Source: Qipengyuania vulgaris (GTDB lineage: Bacteria; Pseudomonadota; Alphaproteobacteria; Sphingomonadales; Sphingomonadaceae). From it: a stretch of DNA of 64,000 bases. Positions 54,845 to 64,000 of the stretch are shown here, one piece after another. The DNA lies in NCBI RefSeq assembly GCF_009827325.1, contig NZ_WTYC01000001.1, positions 310,001 through 374,000 of the forward strand, given 5' to 3'. The notes under the pieces are model-generated. The model did not search any database. It saw only the letters and a program-made list of their open reading frames with translations, and was not told where the DNA came from. Numbering within the stretch: position 1 is the stretch's first letter; each line of letters opens with the position of its first letter. The position numbers were made by a program, and so were the translations under genes.

Positions 54845-56302
54845 TTACTTCTCGGCCGTGTCGGCAACGAGGCGGTCGATCAGGCGCACGCCGTAACCTG
54901 TGGCGCCTTTGCCCCAAGTACGGCCTGGTTTATCCGACCAGGCCATGCCAGCGATGTCGATATGCGCCCAGGGTGTATCGTTGGTGATGAAGCGCTGGAG
55001 GAATTGTGCGGCCGTGATCGACCCCGCCGCCTTGCCGCCGATATTCTTCATGTCGGCAATCGGGCTGTCGATCAGCTTGTCGTAAGCCTTGCCGATCGGC
55101 ATGCGCCAGACCTTGTCGCCCACCGCTTCGCCAGCGTCCGCGAGATCCTTCGACAACTGGTCGTTGTTCGAGAACAGCCCCGCATATTCATGGCCCAGCG
55201 AAACGATGATTGCGCCGGTGAGAGTCGCGAAGTCCACTATGCGCGAAGGCTGAAACTCCTTCTGCGTCCAGTGAAGGGCATCGGCGAGTACAAGACGCCC
55301 CTCGGCATCGGTATTGAGGATTTCGATCGTCTGTCCGCTCATGGAAGTGACCACGTCGCCCGGACGCTGGGCATTCCCGTCGGGCATGTTTTCGACCAGC
55401 CCCATGACACCCACAATATTGGCCTTCGCCTTGCGCTTGACGAGCGCCAGCATTCCGCCGGCGACCGCGCCTGCGCCGCCCATGTCCCACTTCATGTCTT
55501 CCATGCCGGGTCCGGGCTTGATCGAGATTCCCCCGGTGTCGAAGGTCACACCCTTGCCGACGAAGGCGACGGGTGCTTCGCTGCCACCTCCATTCCACCT
55601 GATCGCGAGGATACGTGAATCTCGCGACGAACCCTGCCCAACGCCGAGCAGCGAGCCCATGCCAAGCTCTTCCATCTGGGCATCGTCAAGGACGATCAGC
55701 TCTGCACCCGTGCCTTCAAAACGTTCCTGACAGCGCGCCACGAAACTTTCGGGATAGATGATGTTGGCAGGTTCGGTCACCAGCTCACGGGTAAACTCGA
55801 CGCCCTCTGCAAGAGCCGCTGTGTCGGACCAAGAGGCCTCGATACCATCGGGAGCGCCTACTACCGTGACGCTTTCGAGCGTGATCTTCTGCTCGTCCTT
55901 CATCTTCGTGCGATAGACATCGTAGCGCCAGTTGCGCAGGCGCAGACCCAGCAGGACATGCGCCGCTTCGTCTGCCGACAGCCCGCTTTCGGACAGGTCG
56001 AGGACCATCTCCTTGTCACCACTGGACTGATATTTACCTGCGAGCGCGGCACCTGCTTTTTCCAAATTTGCGAGACGCGCCTCATCGTTCCTGTCACCGG
56101 CACCTGCAATGGCGAGCCGGGCAACCGTTTCGCCAAGTTCGATGAAACCGTCGAAGGTCTGGCCCGCACTCCCTTTGAACCGCGCGGCATCGGCTCCGGC
56201 TCGCATGGCGGCATTCGTGACGGAAGGAAGCTTGCCCTTGTCTACCACATGCGCAATGAGGCGCGCGCTTTGCGGACGGGACTGGCTAAACTGGATGTGC
56301 AT
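54845..56302 (-). CDS. pepA: Leucyl aminopeptidase PepA (M17)
   Basis: 485 aa from [15 protein letters not shown]. The M17 active site is complete: [27 protein letters not shown] and the signature [14 protein letters not shown], with the zinc-binding Asp and Glu. Releases N-terminal amino acids, and in E. coli also binds DNA in plasmid-dimer resolution. Divergent from lptD by 100 bp. The holC side follows on the same strand, a pepA-holC pairing seen in many proteobacteria. Confidence 0.95.
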   Translation of the reverse strand: MHIQFSQSRPQSARLIAHVVDKGKLPSVTNAAMRAGADAARFKGSAGQTFDGFIELGETVARLAIAGAGDRNDEARLANLEKAGAALAGKYQSSGDKEMVLDLSESGLSADEAAHVLLGLRLRNWRYDVYRTKMKDEQKITLESVTVVGAPDGIEASWSDTAALAEGVEFTRELVTEPANIIYPESFVARCQERFEGTGAELIVLDDAQMEELGMGSLLGVGQGSSRDSRILAIRWNGGGSEAPVAFVGKGVTFDTGGISIKPGPGMEDMKWDMGGAGAVAGGMLALVKRKAKANIVGVMGLVENMPDGNAQRPGDVVTSMSGQTIEILNTDAEGRLVLADALHWTQKEFQPSRIVDFATLTGAIIVSLGHEYAGLFSNNDQLSKDLADAGEAVGDKVWRMPIGKAYDKLIDSPIADMKNIGGKAAGSITAAQFLQRFITNDTPWAHIDIAGMAWSDKPGRTWGKGATGYGVRLIDRLVADTAEK

Positions 56303-56402
56303 GGATTCTCCCGAATTCTCTGATGACCGAAAAGCGCCCAAATCGTGGGCATCCCGGATGAACGCGATTGCGATTAGGCGTGGCCGGTGCGATAGGCAAG
56401 CC

Positions 56403-58763
56403 ATGCACCGGGCGCGCGCGAAAACCTCCATCGATGCCATGCACTTGTGGGGGACCGCAGGGGCCGCCATTGCCTTGTTGTCCGGCACTCCGGTTCTGGC
56501 TCAGGATGGCGCAGCGACTGGCACCGTTACGATCGAACAACCGGAAGGCGAAAGCCCCGGCGATTTTCCCGACGCTCCCGCGGATGCTCAGGATCCGGTC
56601 ATCATTGCATCCGACGAGAACCTCCCGCCAGAAGGTGCTGAATACAACGCTGCGGGCGAACGCCAGATTTCCTTCGCTGCCGACATTCTGAGCTACGATT
56701 CAGAAGCACAGGTCACTATTGCCCAAGGCAACGTCCTGATGCGATCGGGTGACCGTTCTTTGCGCGCCGATACCGTCAGCTGGAGCCAGCGCACAGGTGT
56801 AATCACCGCCAGCGGCAATGTCCGCTTCGTCGACGAGAACGGTAACCAGCTATATACCGAAAGCGTCGAATTAACCGACGAGTTCGAAGCTGGCGCGATG
56901 GAAGACCTACTTCTCGCACTCAGACAGGGCGGTCGCCTCGCCGCAAATCGTGGCGTTCGCGAGAGCGACGGCACGATCTCGCTGGAACAGGCTGCGTACA
57001 GCGCCTGTGATATCGTGACGCCCGAAGGCTGCCAAAAGGAACCGAGTTGGCGCATTACTGCCGACCGGGTGACCTATGATCCATCGGATTCTCAGGTTCG
57101 CTTCCGCGGAGCATATCTTGAGCTTTTCGGAGCGCGCATTCTCCCACTCCCGGGCCTATCGGTGCGAACCGATGGGGGGCCGGTGTCGGGCTTTCTCGTC
57201 CCCGATTTGCGCATCTCCGAAAACAACGGTGTCGAGGTTTCGGGAAGCTATTACATACGCATGGCCGATAACAAGGACCTCACCTTGTCGGCCTATCTGT
57301 TCACCGAAACAACGCCGATGGTCTCGGCACAATGGCGCCACCTGACGGACAAGAGCGCCTACCAGATTACCGGCTATGCCACCCACAGTCGGCGCATTTC
57401 CGATTTTACCGGTCTGACCGATAATTCGGAGTCGGATCCGCGAGGATATCTTTTCTCAAACGGTCGCTTCCAGTTTACCCCCGAATGGAGCCTGACCAGC
57501 TCGATCAGACTTGCCAGCGACAAGACTTTCCTGCGGCGCTACGATATCAGCCGCGATGACCGTCTGCGGTCGATGGTCGATCTGGAACGTATCGACAACG
57601 ATTCCTATCTGTCGATTGCCGGATGGGCGACCCAGACCCTGCGCCTCAACCAGGATCAGGATCAGGTTCCGGTAGCTTTGCCCGTCATCGACTGGCGCCA
57701 GCGTATCGATGATCCGATCGCCGGTGGACTGATCGAACTGCAATTCAACAGTCTCGCGATCATGCGCAAGGCAGGGCAGGACACCGAACGCGCATTTGCG
57801 AAGGCCGAATGGAGCCGGAAAGCGATTACCGGTCTCGGCCAGGTGGTGACAGCTACCGCGCTATTGCGCGGAGACGTCTACCACTCGGACGACAATTTCC
57901 TGAACGAGACGGCCTCTTACCGTGGGAACCCCGGATGGGAGACACGCGGTGTGGCCTTGGGCGCCATCGACGTTGAATGGCCGTTCGTTGGCGAATTTCT
58001 CGGGGGTCAGCAGGTCTTCACCCCGCGCGTCCAACTGGTGGCGACGCCGGATATCAAGAACATGGCTATCCCGAACGAGGATGCGCGCGCCATCGATCTG
58101 GAAGACTCCAATCTCTTCGCGCTCAACCGTTTCCCGGGCTACGACCGGATTGAGGATGGCGCCCGTGTCACTTACGGGTTCGACTGGAATCTGCGCCGAC
58201 CAGGCTGGGAGCTTTTCACCACGCTCGGACAGTCATACCGGCTCGACAACGATCGCGAAATCCTGCCTGACGGAACCGGCCTATCCGAAAAGGTCAGCGA
58301 TTTCGTGGGCCGTACCGAGATACGATATCGCGATTTCGTCAAGCTGACTCACCGTTACCGGCTGGACAAGGACAACCTCGCAGTAAGGCGGAATGAATTC
58401 GACGCGACGGTGGGTTCCAGCCGAACCTACGCCGAAGTCGGCTACCTTCGACTGGACCGTAACATCACCAGCGTCGAAGACCTGCAGGACCGGGAAGAAC
58501 TGCGCGCCGCGGTTCGTGTGGCCTTCGCCAATTACTGGTCGGTTTTCGGCTCGGGCGTGTTCAACCTTACGGATCGGGAGGAAGACCCCACTTTGTCGAG
58601 CGACGGCTTTCAGCCGATCCGCACACGGCTGGGGCTCGCCTATCAGGACGATTGCCTTGAGATGGGCGTGACCTGGCGGCGGGACTATATCTCGGCGGGC
58701 GATGCACGGCGGGGCGATACATTCCAGCTGTATTTCAGCCTGAAGAATCTCGGTTTTCGCTGA
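56403..58763 (+). CDS. lptD: LPS-assembly protein LptD
   Basis: 786 aa from MHRARAKTSIDAMHL, with a signal peptide ending VLAQ. The periplasmic OstA/beta-jellyroll part (ISFAADILSYDSEAQVTIAQGNV, then RADTVSWSQRTGVITASGNVRF) and the following large outer-membrane barrel are both present. Inserts LPS into the outer leaflet with LptE. It heads the unit lptD-surA-pdxA-rsmA. Two cysteines lie close together (YSACDIVTPEGCQ) where LptD has functionally important disulfides. Confidence 0.95.
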   Translation: MHRARAKTSIDAMHLWGTAGAAIALLSGTPVLAQDGAATGTVTIEQPEGESPGDFPDAPADAQDPVIIASDENLPPEGAEYNAAGERQISFAADILSYDSEAQVTIAQGNVLMRSGDRSLRADTVSWSQRTGVITASGNVRFVDENGNQLYTESVELTDEFEAGAMEDLLLALRQGGRLAANRGVRESDGTISLEQAAYSACDIVTPEGCQKEPSWRITADRVTYDPSDSQVRFRGAYLELFGARILPLPGLSVRTDGGPVSGFLVPDLRISENNGVEVSGSYYIRMADNKDLTLSAYLFTETTPMVSAQWRHLTDKSAYQITGYATHSRRISDFTGLTDNSESDPRGYLFSNGRFQFTPEWSLTSSIRLASDKTFLRRYDISRDDRLRSMVDLERIDNDSYLSIAGWATQTLRLNQDQDQVPVALPVIDWRQRIDDPIAGGLIELQFNSLAIMRKAGQDTERAFAKAEWSRKAITGLGQVVTATALLRGDVYHSDDNFLNETASYRGNPGWETRGVALGAIDVEWPFVGEFLGGQQVFTPRVQLVATPDIKNMAIPNEDARAIDLEDSNLFALNRFPGYDRIEDGARVTYGFDWNLRRPGWELFTTLGQSYRLDNDREILPDGTGLSEKVSDFVGRTEIRYRDFVKLTHRYRLDKDNLAVRRNEFDATVGSSRTYAEVGYLRLDRNITSVEDLQDREELRAAVRVAFANYWSVFGSGVFNLTDREEDPTLSSDGFQPIRTRLGLAYQDDCLEMGVTWRRDYISAGDARRGDTFQLYFSLKNLGFR

Positions 58764-58889
58764 AGCGGTGATGTTGGCAGCGCGTGGCAAACACGCTATC
58801 CGGCACCGCGCAATCAGCTACCGTTAAGCCGGCCTCGTGCAGGCCTTGACTACTCGGGCGCAAATCAGGCGCCGCAAGGGAATACACGC

Positions 58890-60233
58890 GTGAACGCAAA
58901 TATCGTAACGAAACTGCTGGGTTTTACTGCCGCATTGGGTCTTGCCGCCTCCGCACCGAACGTGTTGGCGCAAGGAGCCGCGCAGGAGGCAAATCCGTTG
59001 GGTTTACCAGACCAGCCCACATTGCTGGCCGATCCCAATCCGAATGTCCGCAAAGCGACAGCTGTTGTGAACGGACACGTCATCACCGGCACCGATCTTG
59101 ATCGCCGTGTCGCCCTGCTGCTCAATGCCAATCAGGCGGAAATCAGCGATGAGGAGCTTCAGCGTGTGCGTGCGCAGGTGCTGCGCAACCTGATCGACGA
59201 AACATTGCAGATCCAGGCCGCAGAAGCCGAAGAAATCGTGATTTCGGATGCCGAGGTGGATCAGACTTTCGCCCGTGTCGCGGCGCAGAACAACCAGCGC
59301 GTCGAAGACATGGAAGCCTATCTGGCGCAAGTCGGATCTTCTTCCGCCTCGCTCAAGCGCCAGATTCGCGGCGAACTGGCGTGGCAGCGCCTTCTCCGCC
59401 AGAAGGTTGCGTTCTTCGTCAACGTCTCGGCGGAAGAGGTCAACGAGATGATGGAGCGGCTCGAAGCGTCGAAGGGAACGGACGAATACTGGCTCTGGGA
59501 AATCTTCCTTTCCTCCACACCTGAGAACGAGGCGGCTGTCGAAGCCAACGCAGCGAAGATCGTTGAACAACTCCGCCAGGGTGCAAGTTTTGCCGCATAT
59601 GCCCGTCAGTTCTCGGAAGCGTCTACTGCCGCCGTCGGTGGTGACCTCGACTGGATCAGCCTCGCACAACTGGGCGACCCGCAGCTTGAATCCGTTGTGA
59701 GCCAGATGCAGGCAGGACAACTGGTCGGACCCATCACGATACCGGGCGGCTACTGGATCGTCTATCTGCGCGACAAGCGGCAGATACTTATGGCTGATCC
59801 GCGTGATGCATTGCTCAGCTTGAAGCAGATTCAGATCGCTTTCGATCCCGCTGCTCCCATCGAGCAGAACCAGGCGAAACTACAGGGCTTCACCGCTGGC
59901 TTAGAGAGTTTGAAGGGCTGCGGCAGTGTCGATGAAATGGCTGCCGCGTTGGGTGCGAACGTCGTAACGAACGACCAGATCCGTGCCCGCGCTCTGCCGG
60001 AGCAGTTGCAACAGATAATCCTCGACCTTCAGGTTGGCGAGACCACTCCTCCCTTCGGTTCGGTCGAAGAAGGCGTACGGGTCTTGATGCTGTGCGGTCG
60101 CGACGATCCGGAAACTACATCAGGACCGGATTTCGAAGAGTTGATGGCGCAGATCGAGGATGAGCGGATTAACAAGGCTGCGCAGCGCTACCTGCGCGAT
60201 CTCCGCAACGACGCCTATATCGAATACAATTGA
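58890..60233 (+). CDS. surA: Periplasmic chaperone SurA (PPIase)
   Basis: 447 aa. GTG start with AAGGG nine nt upstream and a signal peptide (MNANIVTKLLGFTAALGLAA). The SurA N-terminal domain (TAVVNGHVITGTDLDRRVALLLN, then LRNLIDETLQIQAA) precedes a parvulin domain (ASFAAYARQFSEASTAAVGGDLDWI) and a less conserved second one. Helps outer-membrane proteins, including LptD, to reach the BAM complex. 126 bp after lptD. Confidence 0.93.
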   Translation: MNANIVTKLLGFTAALGLAASAPNVLAQGAAQEANPLGLPDQPTLLADPNPNVRKATAVVNGHVITGTDLDRRVALLLNANQAEISDEELQRVRAQVLRNLIDETLQIQAAEAEEIVISDAEVDQTFARVAAQNNQRVEDMEAYLAQVGSSSASLKRQIRGELAWQRLLRQKVAFFVNVSAEEVNEMMERLEASKGTDEYWLWEIFLSSTPENEAAVEANAAKIVEQLRQGASFAAYARQFSEASTAAVGGDLDWISLAQLGDPQLESVVSQMQAGQLVGPITIPGGYWIVYLRDKRQILMADPRDALLSLKQIQIAFDPAAPIEQNQAKLQGFTAGLESLKGCGSVDEMAAALGANVVTNDQIRARALPEQLQQIILDLQVGETTPPFGSVEEGVRVLMLCGRDDPETTSGPDFEELMAQIEDERINKAAQRYLRDLRNDAYIEYN

Positions 60234-61243
60234 CCGCCTTGCTGCTTCCCCTCGCCGTCTCGCTAGGCGATCCGGCGGGGATAGGGCCGGAAATTATCGC
60301 GGCAAGCTGGGCGCGACGCCAGGAAGAGAGGCTTTCGCCGTTTTTCGTAGTCGGCGGCGCAAGGGTTCTTGATGCGGCTTCGTGCACTCGTGGCCTCCAG
60401 GACATCATATGTCTGGTCGGAAGCGCAGAAGAAGCACTCGAAGTGTTCAACGATCGCCTGCCGGTCCTGGACACTTCGGATGCCGAATATACACCCGGCG
60501 AGCCGACCGAAGAGGGTGCGGCCCTGGCACTGCACTCGCTGGCCGAAGCCACTCGCCTTGCCCTTCTGGGCAAGGCTTCAGCGGTAGTCACCGCGCCGGT
60601 GGCGAAAGCTCAATTGGCCGCCGTTGGATTCGAGTTTCCGGGTCAGACAGAATTCCTGGCCGAATTTTGCGGTCTGAACCAAGATGATGCCGTCATGATG
60701 CTGGCAGGTCCCAGCCTTCGCGCTGTCCCGCTCACAGTTCATTGCGCTCTTGCCGACGTACCCAAGCGCCTCTCACAGGAATTGATTATCAGACGGGCGC
60801 GTATTGTGGCCACCGCCCTCCGGCGCAATTTCGGCATAGAGAACGCGAGAATCGCCGTTTGCGGCCTGAATCCCCATGCTGGCGAAGACGGGCGTTTCGG
60901 GAACGAGGAATCGCATATCATCGCGCCTGCCATCGCGGAACTGCTGGCCGACGGCCTCTCCATTACCGGTCCCCATTCCGCGGATTCCGTCTTCACGCCT
61001 CGCGCGCGCGAAACTTATGACGCTGCGCTCGCCATGTATCACGACCAGGCGCTCATTCCTCTCAAAGCGCTCGATTTCGACGAGGGTGTGAACGTCACTC
61101 TCGGCCTTCCGATCGTTCGAACCAGCCCGGATCACGGGACGGCTTTCGATATTGCCGGGAAAGGTATCGCCGATCCCGGAGCCATGATTGCCGCCCTCAG
61201 GATGGCAGGCGAAATGGCAGTGCGACGCGCCTCCCATGGTTGA
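60230..61243 (+). CDS. pdxA: 4-hydroxythreonine-4-phosphate dehydrogenase PdxA
   Basis: 337 aa starting at TTG, which overlaps the surA stop (TTGA). It has the PdxA patterns LAVSLGDPAGIGPEII, VTAPVAKAQL, GHQTEFLAE-like GQTEFLAEFC, the metal-binding HCALADVP and GLNPHAGEDGRFGNEE, and HGTAFDIAGKG. Oxidises 4-phosphohydroxy-L-threonine in pyridoxal phosphate synthesis. Overlaps rsmA at its 3' end. Confidence 0.95.
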   Translation: MTALLLPLAVSLGDPAGIGPEIIAASWARRQEERLSPFFVVGGARVLDAASCTRGLQDIICLVGSAEEALEVFNDRLPVLDTSDAEYTPGEPTEEGAALALHSLAEATRLALLGKASAVVTAPVAKAQLAAVGFEFPGQTEFLAEFCGLNQDDAVMMLAGPSLRAVPLTVHCALADVPKRLSQELIIRRARIVATALRRNFGIENARIAVCGLNPHAGEDGRFGNEESHIIAPAIAELLADGLSITGPHSADSVFTPRARETYDAALAMYHDQALIPLKALDFDEGVNVTLGLPIVRTSPDHGTAFDIAGKGIADPGAMIAALRMAGEMAVRRASHG

Positions 61244-62057
61244 CCTCCCTCCCCTGCGCGAAGTCATTGCGCGGCATGGACTTTCGGCCAGCAAGGCCTT
61301 GGGCCAGAATTTCCTCTTTGACGAACAGTTGCTGGACCGCATCGCAGCAGTGCCGGGCAGCCTCGAGGGAAAACGCGTGCTCGAGATCGGGCCCGGACCG
61401 GGCGGGCTGACACGTGCGTTGCTGCGAGCGGGAGCCGATGTCACGGCGATCGAGATGGACAGGCGATGCCTTCCTGCCTTGTCCGAATTGACGATGGCTT
61501 TCCCTGATCGATTGCGTGTGATCGAAGGAGATGCACTCAAACTGGACCACAACGAACTGATGGGCGGCGAACCCTTCGCGATCCTCTCCAACCTGCCGTA
61601 CAATGTCGGTACCGCGCTATTCACACGCTGGATGGGCGGGGAACTCTGGCCGCCGCAATGGACCTCGCTGACCTTGATGTTCCAGCAGGAGGTCGCTCAG
61701 CGCATTGTCGCGAAACCGGGCATGTCCGCCTATGGACGCCTTGCGGTTCTTGCCCAATGGCGTGCGCAGGCCAGGCTGGCGATGAAAGTCCACCGCAGCG
61801 CCTTCACGCCGCCGCCCAAGGTGATGAGTGCTATCATCCACGTGGAACCGGGCATTATGCCGAAGGGCGTTTCCGCCAGAGTTCTGGAACGTGTGACCGA
61901 GGCAGCATTCGGTCAACGGCGCAAGATGCTTCGGCAAAGTCTCAAGGGGGTTCCCGGTGCTTTAGGCGCGCTGGAGGCCTTGGGACTAGATACTCAACGG
62001 CGTGCTGAAACGCTCGAGGTGTCAGACTTCGTGGCGATCGCCCGAAAGCTAAGCTAG
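61236..62057 (+). CDS. rsmA: 16S rRNA dimethyltransferase RsmA/KsgA
   Basis: 273 aa from MVDLPPLREVIARHG. Motif I EIGPGPGGLT binds SAM, ALGQNFLFDEQLLDRI is the family start and NLPYNVGTALF is motif IV. Dimethylates two adjacent adenines at the 3' end of 16S rRNA and kasugamycin sensitivity depends on it. Start overlaps the pdxA end by 8 nt. Its TAG lies in a CTAG shared with the convergent PilZ gene. Confidence 0.97.
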   Translation: MVDLPPLREVIARHGLSASKALGQNFLFDEQLLDRIAAVPGSLEGKRVLEIGPGPGGLTRALLRAGADVTAIEMDRRCLPALSELTMAFPDRLRVIEGDALKLDHNELMGGEPFAILSNLPYNVGTALFTRWMGGELWPPQWTSLTLMFQQEVAQRIVAKPGMSAYGRLAVLAQWRAQARLAMKVHRSAFTPPPKVMSAIIHVEPGIMPKGVSARVLERVTEAAFGQRRKMLRQSLKGVPGALGALEALGLDTQRRAETLEVSDFVAIARKLS

Positions 62058-62608
62058 GAGGTCTGGCTCTCCTGTGCTGACAGCTTGCGCAGCAGCTGCG
62101 CGGCAATATCCAGCGTCTGCAGTTTCTCGGCAAACTGCACCACAACTTGCGGATTGTCGGCCAGCGCATCGCCCAGTTCGTCGAGCGAGGCCGCCACGCG
62201 ATCCATATCGTCGATCGTGATCAAGGACCTGTGAAGCGGCGCGGGCACCGCGCGTCTGGCAGGTTCGTCCCGCTCGCGAAATTCCTCCATGATGCGCTGG
62301 AATGCGCGGTCCACGGACGCCTGTGGCGGAGCGTCCGGAAACCAGTCTGCCACTTCTGCCTGTTCGAAGAAGGATATTCCGGCCTGATCGACGCCTCGCC
62401 AGACAATCCGGCCGGGCGCGGACAATGCCCCGCGTCTCAGCTCGACCTCATGGCCGATGCTCGGCAAACTCTGTCCTTCGATCAGAGCGCCCACTGGGGA
62501 CAGATTGCATAACCGCACCACGGAGTTGCCCGGTAGGGCATGCATATTCGCCTGCACCAGCAGGTCGACCCGCTCTTCGCGGCGATTGTGTAAACCATCG
62601 GCAGGCAA
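62054..62608 (-). CDS. PilZ-domain protein, likely c-di-GMP binding
   Basis: 184 aa starting at TTG with AAGGGG nine nt upstream. The first 110 residues are PilZ-like: RREERVDLLVQANMHAL (an RxxxR-type c-di-GMP motif), then LCNLSPVGALIEGQSLP (a (D/N)xSxxG-type motif; here Asn-Leu-Ser-Pro-Val-Gly). The C-terminus is helical and polar (RAFQRIMEEFRERDEP and SLDELGDALADNPQVVVQFAEKLQTLDI), a possible output or oligomerising part. An out-of-frame ATG at 62598 is not the start. Confidence 0.8.
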   Translation of the reverse strand: MPADGLHNRREERVDLLVQANMHALPGNSVVRLCNLSPVGALIEGQSLPSIGHEVELRRGALSAPGRIVWRGVDQAGISFFEQAEVADWFPDAPPQASVDRAFQRIMEEFRERDEPARRAVPAPLHRSLITIDDMDRVAASLDELGDALADNPQVVVQFAEKLQTLDIAAQLLRKLSAQESQTS

Positions 62609-62624
62609 GGTTCGCGACCCCTTT

Positions 62625-62654
62625 CTTATAGTGCCGGGATCCGCCTATCCTCAA
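62625..62654 (-). promoter_or_regulatory. Candidate promoter for the PilZ gene
   Basis: On the minus strand TTGAGG and TATAAG are 18 nt apart, close to the sigma-70 consensus. The expected transcription start, near 62618, would leave hardly any leader before the Shine-Dalgarno sequence, so the site is uncertain. Confidence 0.3.
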
Positions 62655-62681
62655 ACGCTTACCATATGCTTGACCGAAGTT

Positions 62682-64000
62682 TCAGAAAGCCGCTTTCCGG
62701 CGCTGTCGCCACTGATGAAGCAGGGGCTCCGTATAGCCACTGGGCTGCTCGACACCCTTGAAAATAAGATCCTTGGCGGCACTGAACGCCGGACCATTTT
62801 CGTTTTCGAGCAGCGGTTCGTAAAAAGGGTCGCCAGCGTTCTGCTGATCCACTTTGGCGGCCATCCGCCGCAGCGAATCCATCACCTGCTCTTGGGATAT
62901 CACCCCGTGCAGAAGCCAATTGGCGATATGCTGGCTGGAAATGCGCAAAGTCGCACGGTCTTCCATCAACCCTACATCATTGATGTCGGGGACCTTTGAA
63001 CAGCCCACTCCGTGGTCGATCCAGCGCACGACGTAGCCAAGCAAACCCTGGCAATTATTGTCGAGTTCCTCCCGTATTTCGTCAGCCGACCAATTGGCCC
63101 CGTCGGCCAGTGGTATGGTCAGGAGTTCGTCGAGCTTCGCCGCATCACCCAGCCCCTTCTGGATTTCGAATACATCCTCGCGGAGATAGTGGATGGCGTG
63201 CAGGGTTGCAGCGGTCGGACTTGGCACCCACGCCGTGTTTGCTCCGGCGCGCAGGTGACCGATTTTCTCGATCATCATCTGCCCCATAAGGTCCGGGGCG
63301 GCCCACATGCCCTTGCCGATTTGTGCGCGGCCCGAAAGACCGTGCTCAAGGCCGATCCCGACATTGCGGGCCTCGTAAGCCCTGAGCCAGGCAGAGTTTT
63401 TCATCTCGCCCTTGCGCTTCATCGGGCCCGCTTTCATCGAAGTGTGGATTTCATCGCCGGTACGGTCGAGGAAGCCGGTATTGATGAAGACGATCCGGTC
63501 TTTCACCGCGTGGATGCAGGCAGCAAGATTGGCGCTGGTGCGGCGTTCCTCGTCCATCACGCCGACCTTGATAGTATGGCGCGGCAGGTCGAGCAGATCC
63601 TCTACCGCATCGAACAGGTCGTTGGTGAAGGCGCATTCCTCCGGCCCATGCATCTTGGGCTTCACGATATAGATGCTACCCTTGCGGCTATTGCCGTATT
63701 TCCCCAGTCCCGCGATGTCCTGCGCGCTAATCGCGCTGGTCACGACCGCGTCGAGAATACCCTCGGGAATTTCCTCTCCGTCCCAGCGTATGGCAGGGTT
63801 GGTCATCAGGTGGCCGACATTGCGCACGAACATCAGGCTGCGGCCCGGAAGGGAGCGGCGCGTGTCGTTCGCATCGGTGAAATGCTTGTCGCCTGCCAGC
63901 TCGCGCGTGACGGTCTTTCCCCCTTTGTCGAAACTTTCCGATAGATCGCCGCGGATGATGCCAAGCCAGTTCCGATAGGCCAGTAACTTGTCCTCGGCGT
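62682..64000 (-). CDS. glcB: Malate synthase G, 3' part (5' end outside the window)
   Basis: The frame runs unbroken to the window edge: at least 439 residues of the C-terminal part are here. Conserved stretches are [64 protein letters not shown], and [18 protein letters not shown], which holds the catalytic Asp. It joins acetyl-CoA and glyoxylate to malate in the glyoxylate cycle. The G type is a single long enzyme of about 700 aa. A 73-bp gap separates it from the PilZ gene. Confidence 0.95.
   Translation of the reverse strand, partial: AEDKLLAYRNWLGIIRGDLSESFDKGGKTVTRELAGDKHFTDANDTRRSLPGRSLMFVRNVGHLMTNPAIRWDGEEIPEGILDAVVTSAISAQDIAGLGKYGNSRKGSIYIVKPKMHGPEECAFTNDLFDAVEDLLDLPRHTIKVGVMDEERRTSANLAACIHAVKDRIVFINTGFLDRTGDEIHTSMKAGPMKRKGEMKNSAWLRAYEARNVGIGLEHGLSGRAQIGKGMWAAPDLMGQMMIEKIGHLRAGANTAWVPSPTAATLHAIHYLREDVFEIQKGLGDAAKLDELLTIPLADGANWSADEIREELDNNCQGLLGYVVRWIDHGVGCSKVPDINDVGLMEDRATLRISSQHIANWLLHGVISQEQVMDSLRRMAAKVDQQNAGDPFYEPLLENENGPAFSAAKDLIFKGVEQPSGYTEPLLHQWRQRRKAAF

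Noticed and set aside
62591-62600. ATG at 62598 as start for the PilZ gene
   Set aside because: It is out of frame; TTG at 62608 has a fitting AAGGGG site.

Overview
The window is ordinary chromosomal DNA of an alphaproteobacterium. Most genes are recognisable housekeeping genes, GC is high (roughly 60-65 % by eye), and several neighbourhoods are typical of Sphingomonadales, most likely Erythrobacteraceae (Erythrobacter/Qipengyuania type). These include mutY-dciA-two DsbA-like genes-smc, rpmF-plsX-fabH-ihfA-merR, hdaA beside purM-purN, pepA divergent from lptD-surA-pdxA-rsmA, and an F1 ATP synthase operon atpH-A-G-X-D-C. The genus is an inference from gene order and protein style. I see no tRNA, rRNA, CRISPR array, insertion sequence or prophage.

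Layout. 0-3 kb: a minus-strand run of a serine hydrolase, nudC and an FrnE-like DsbA protein. 3-10 kb: mutY divergent from dciA, then two tandem thioredoxin-fold proteins and smc. 10-14.2 kb: a gene-free stretch with a REP-like doublet, a Sel1 lipoprotein, then the minus-strand rpmF-plsX-fabH and ihfA-merR genes. 14.4-17.4 kb: MAPEG, a metallo-hydrolase, and an S24/LexA-like regulator whose divergent intergenic region carries two palindromes of the same half-site, followed by two unknown small genes. 17.4-24.5 kb: a tightly packed minus-strand run (sugar-phosphate isomerase, FSA-type aldolase, cobT, lipoprotein, nitroreductase, cysS, DUF559-like protein, D-2-hydroxyacid dehydrogenase), most junctions overlapping. 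24.5-31.8 kb: DUF4197 lipoprotein, priA, an Fe-S photolyase, ada and a membrane-bound trypsin-like protease. 32-37.3 kb: ATP synthase F1 genes ending in a clear terminator. 37.3-46.1 kb: PAP2 protein, prolyl oligopeptidase, glmU with a small HNH gene, gph, a MFE-like dehydrogenase and two membrane proteins. 46-54.7 kb: DUF2794, epsC, hdaA, a DUF2066-like protein, purM, a purN fusion, a sulfotransferase, ndk, a lipoprotein and holC. 54.7-64 kb: DUF2256 and pepA, then lptD-surA-pdxA-rsmA, a PilZ protein and the 3' part of malate synthase G.

How genes work together: lptD and surA serve the outer membrane; rpmF/plsX/fabH link ribosome and lipid synthesis; hdaA, holC, priA, dciA and smc serve replication and chromosome handling; mutY, ada and the photolyase repair DNA. 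No dramatic undescribed system stands out. The items most worth a second look are genes that appear to use rare start codons (ATT for nudC and holC, CTG for a small HNH gene that frame finders miss), a PurN-YjbR fusion, a lipoprotein inside the atp operon, the S24 regulator with its paired operators and unknown divergent genes, and several convergent gene pairs that share a CTAG at their stop codons.
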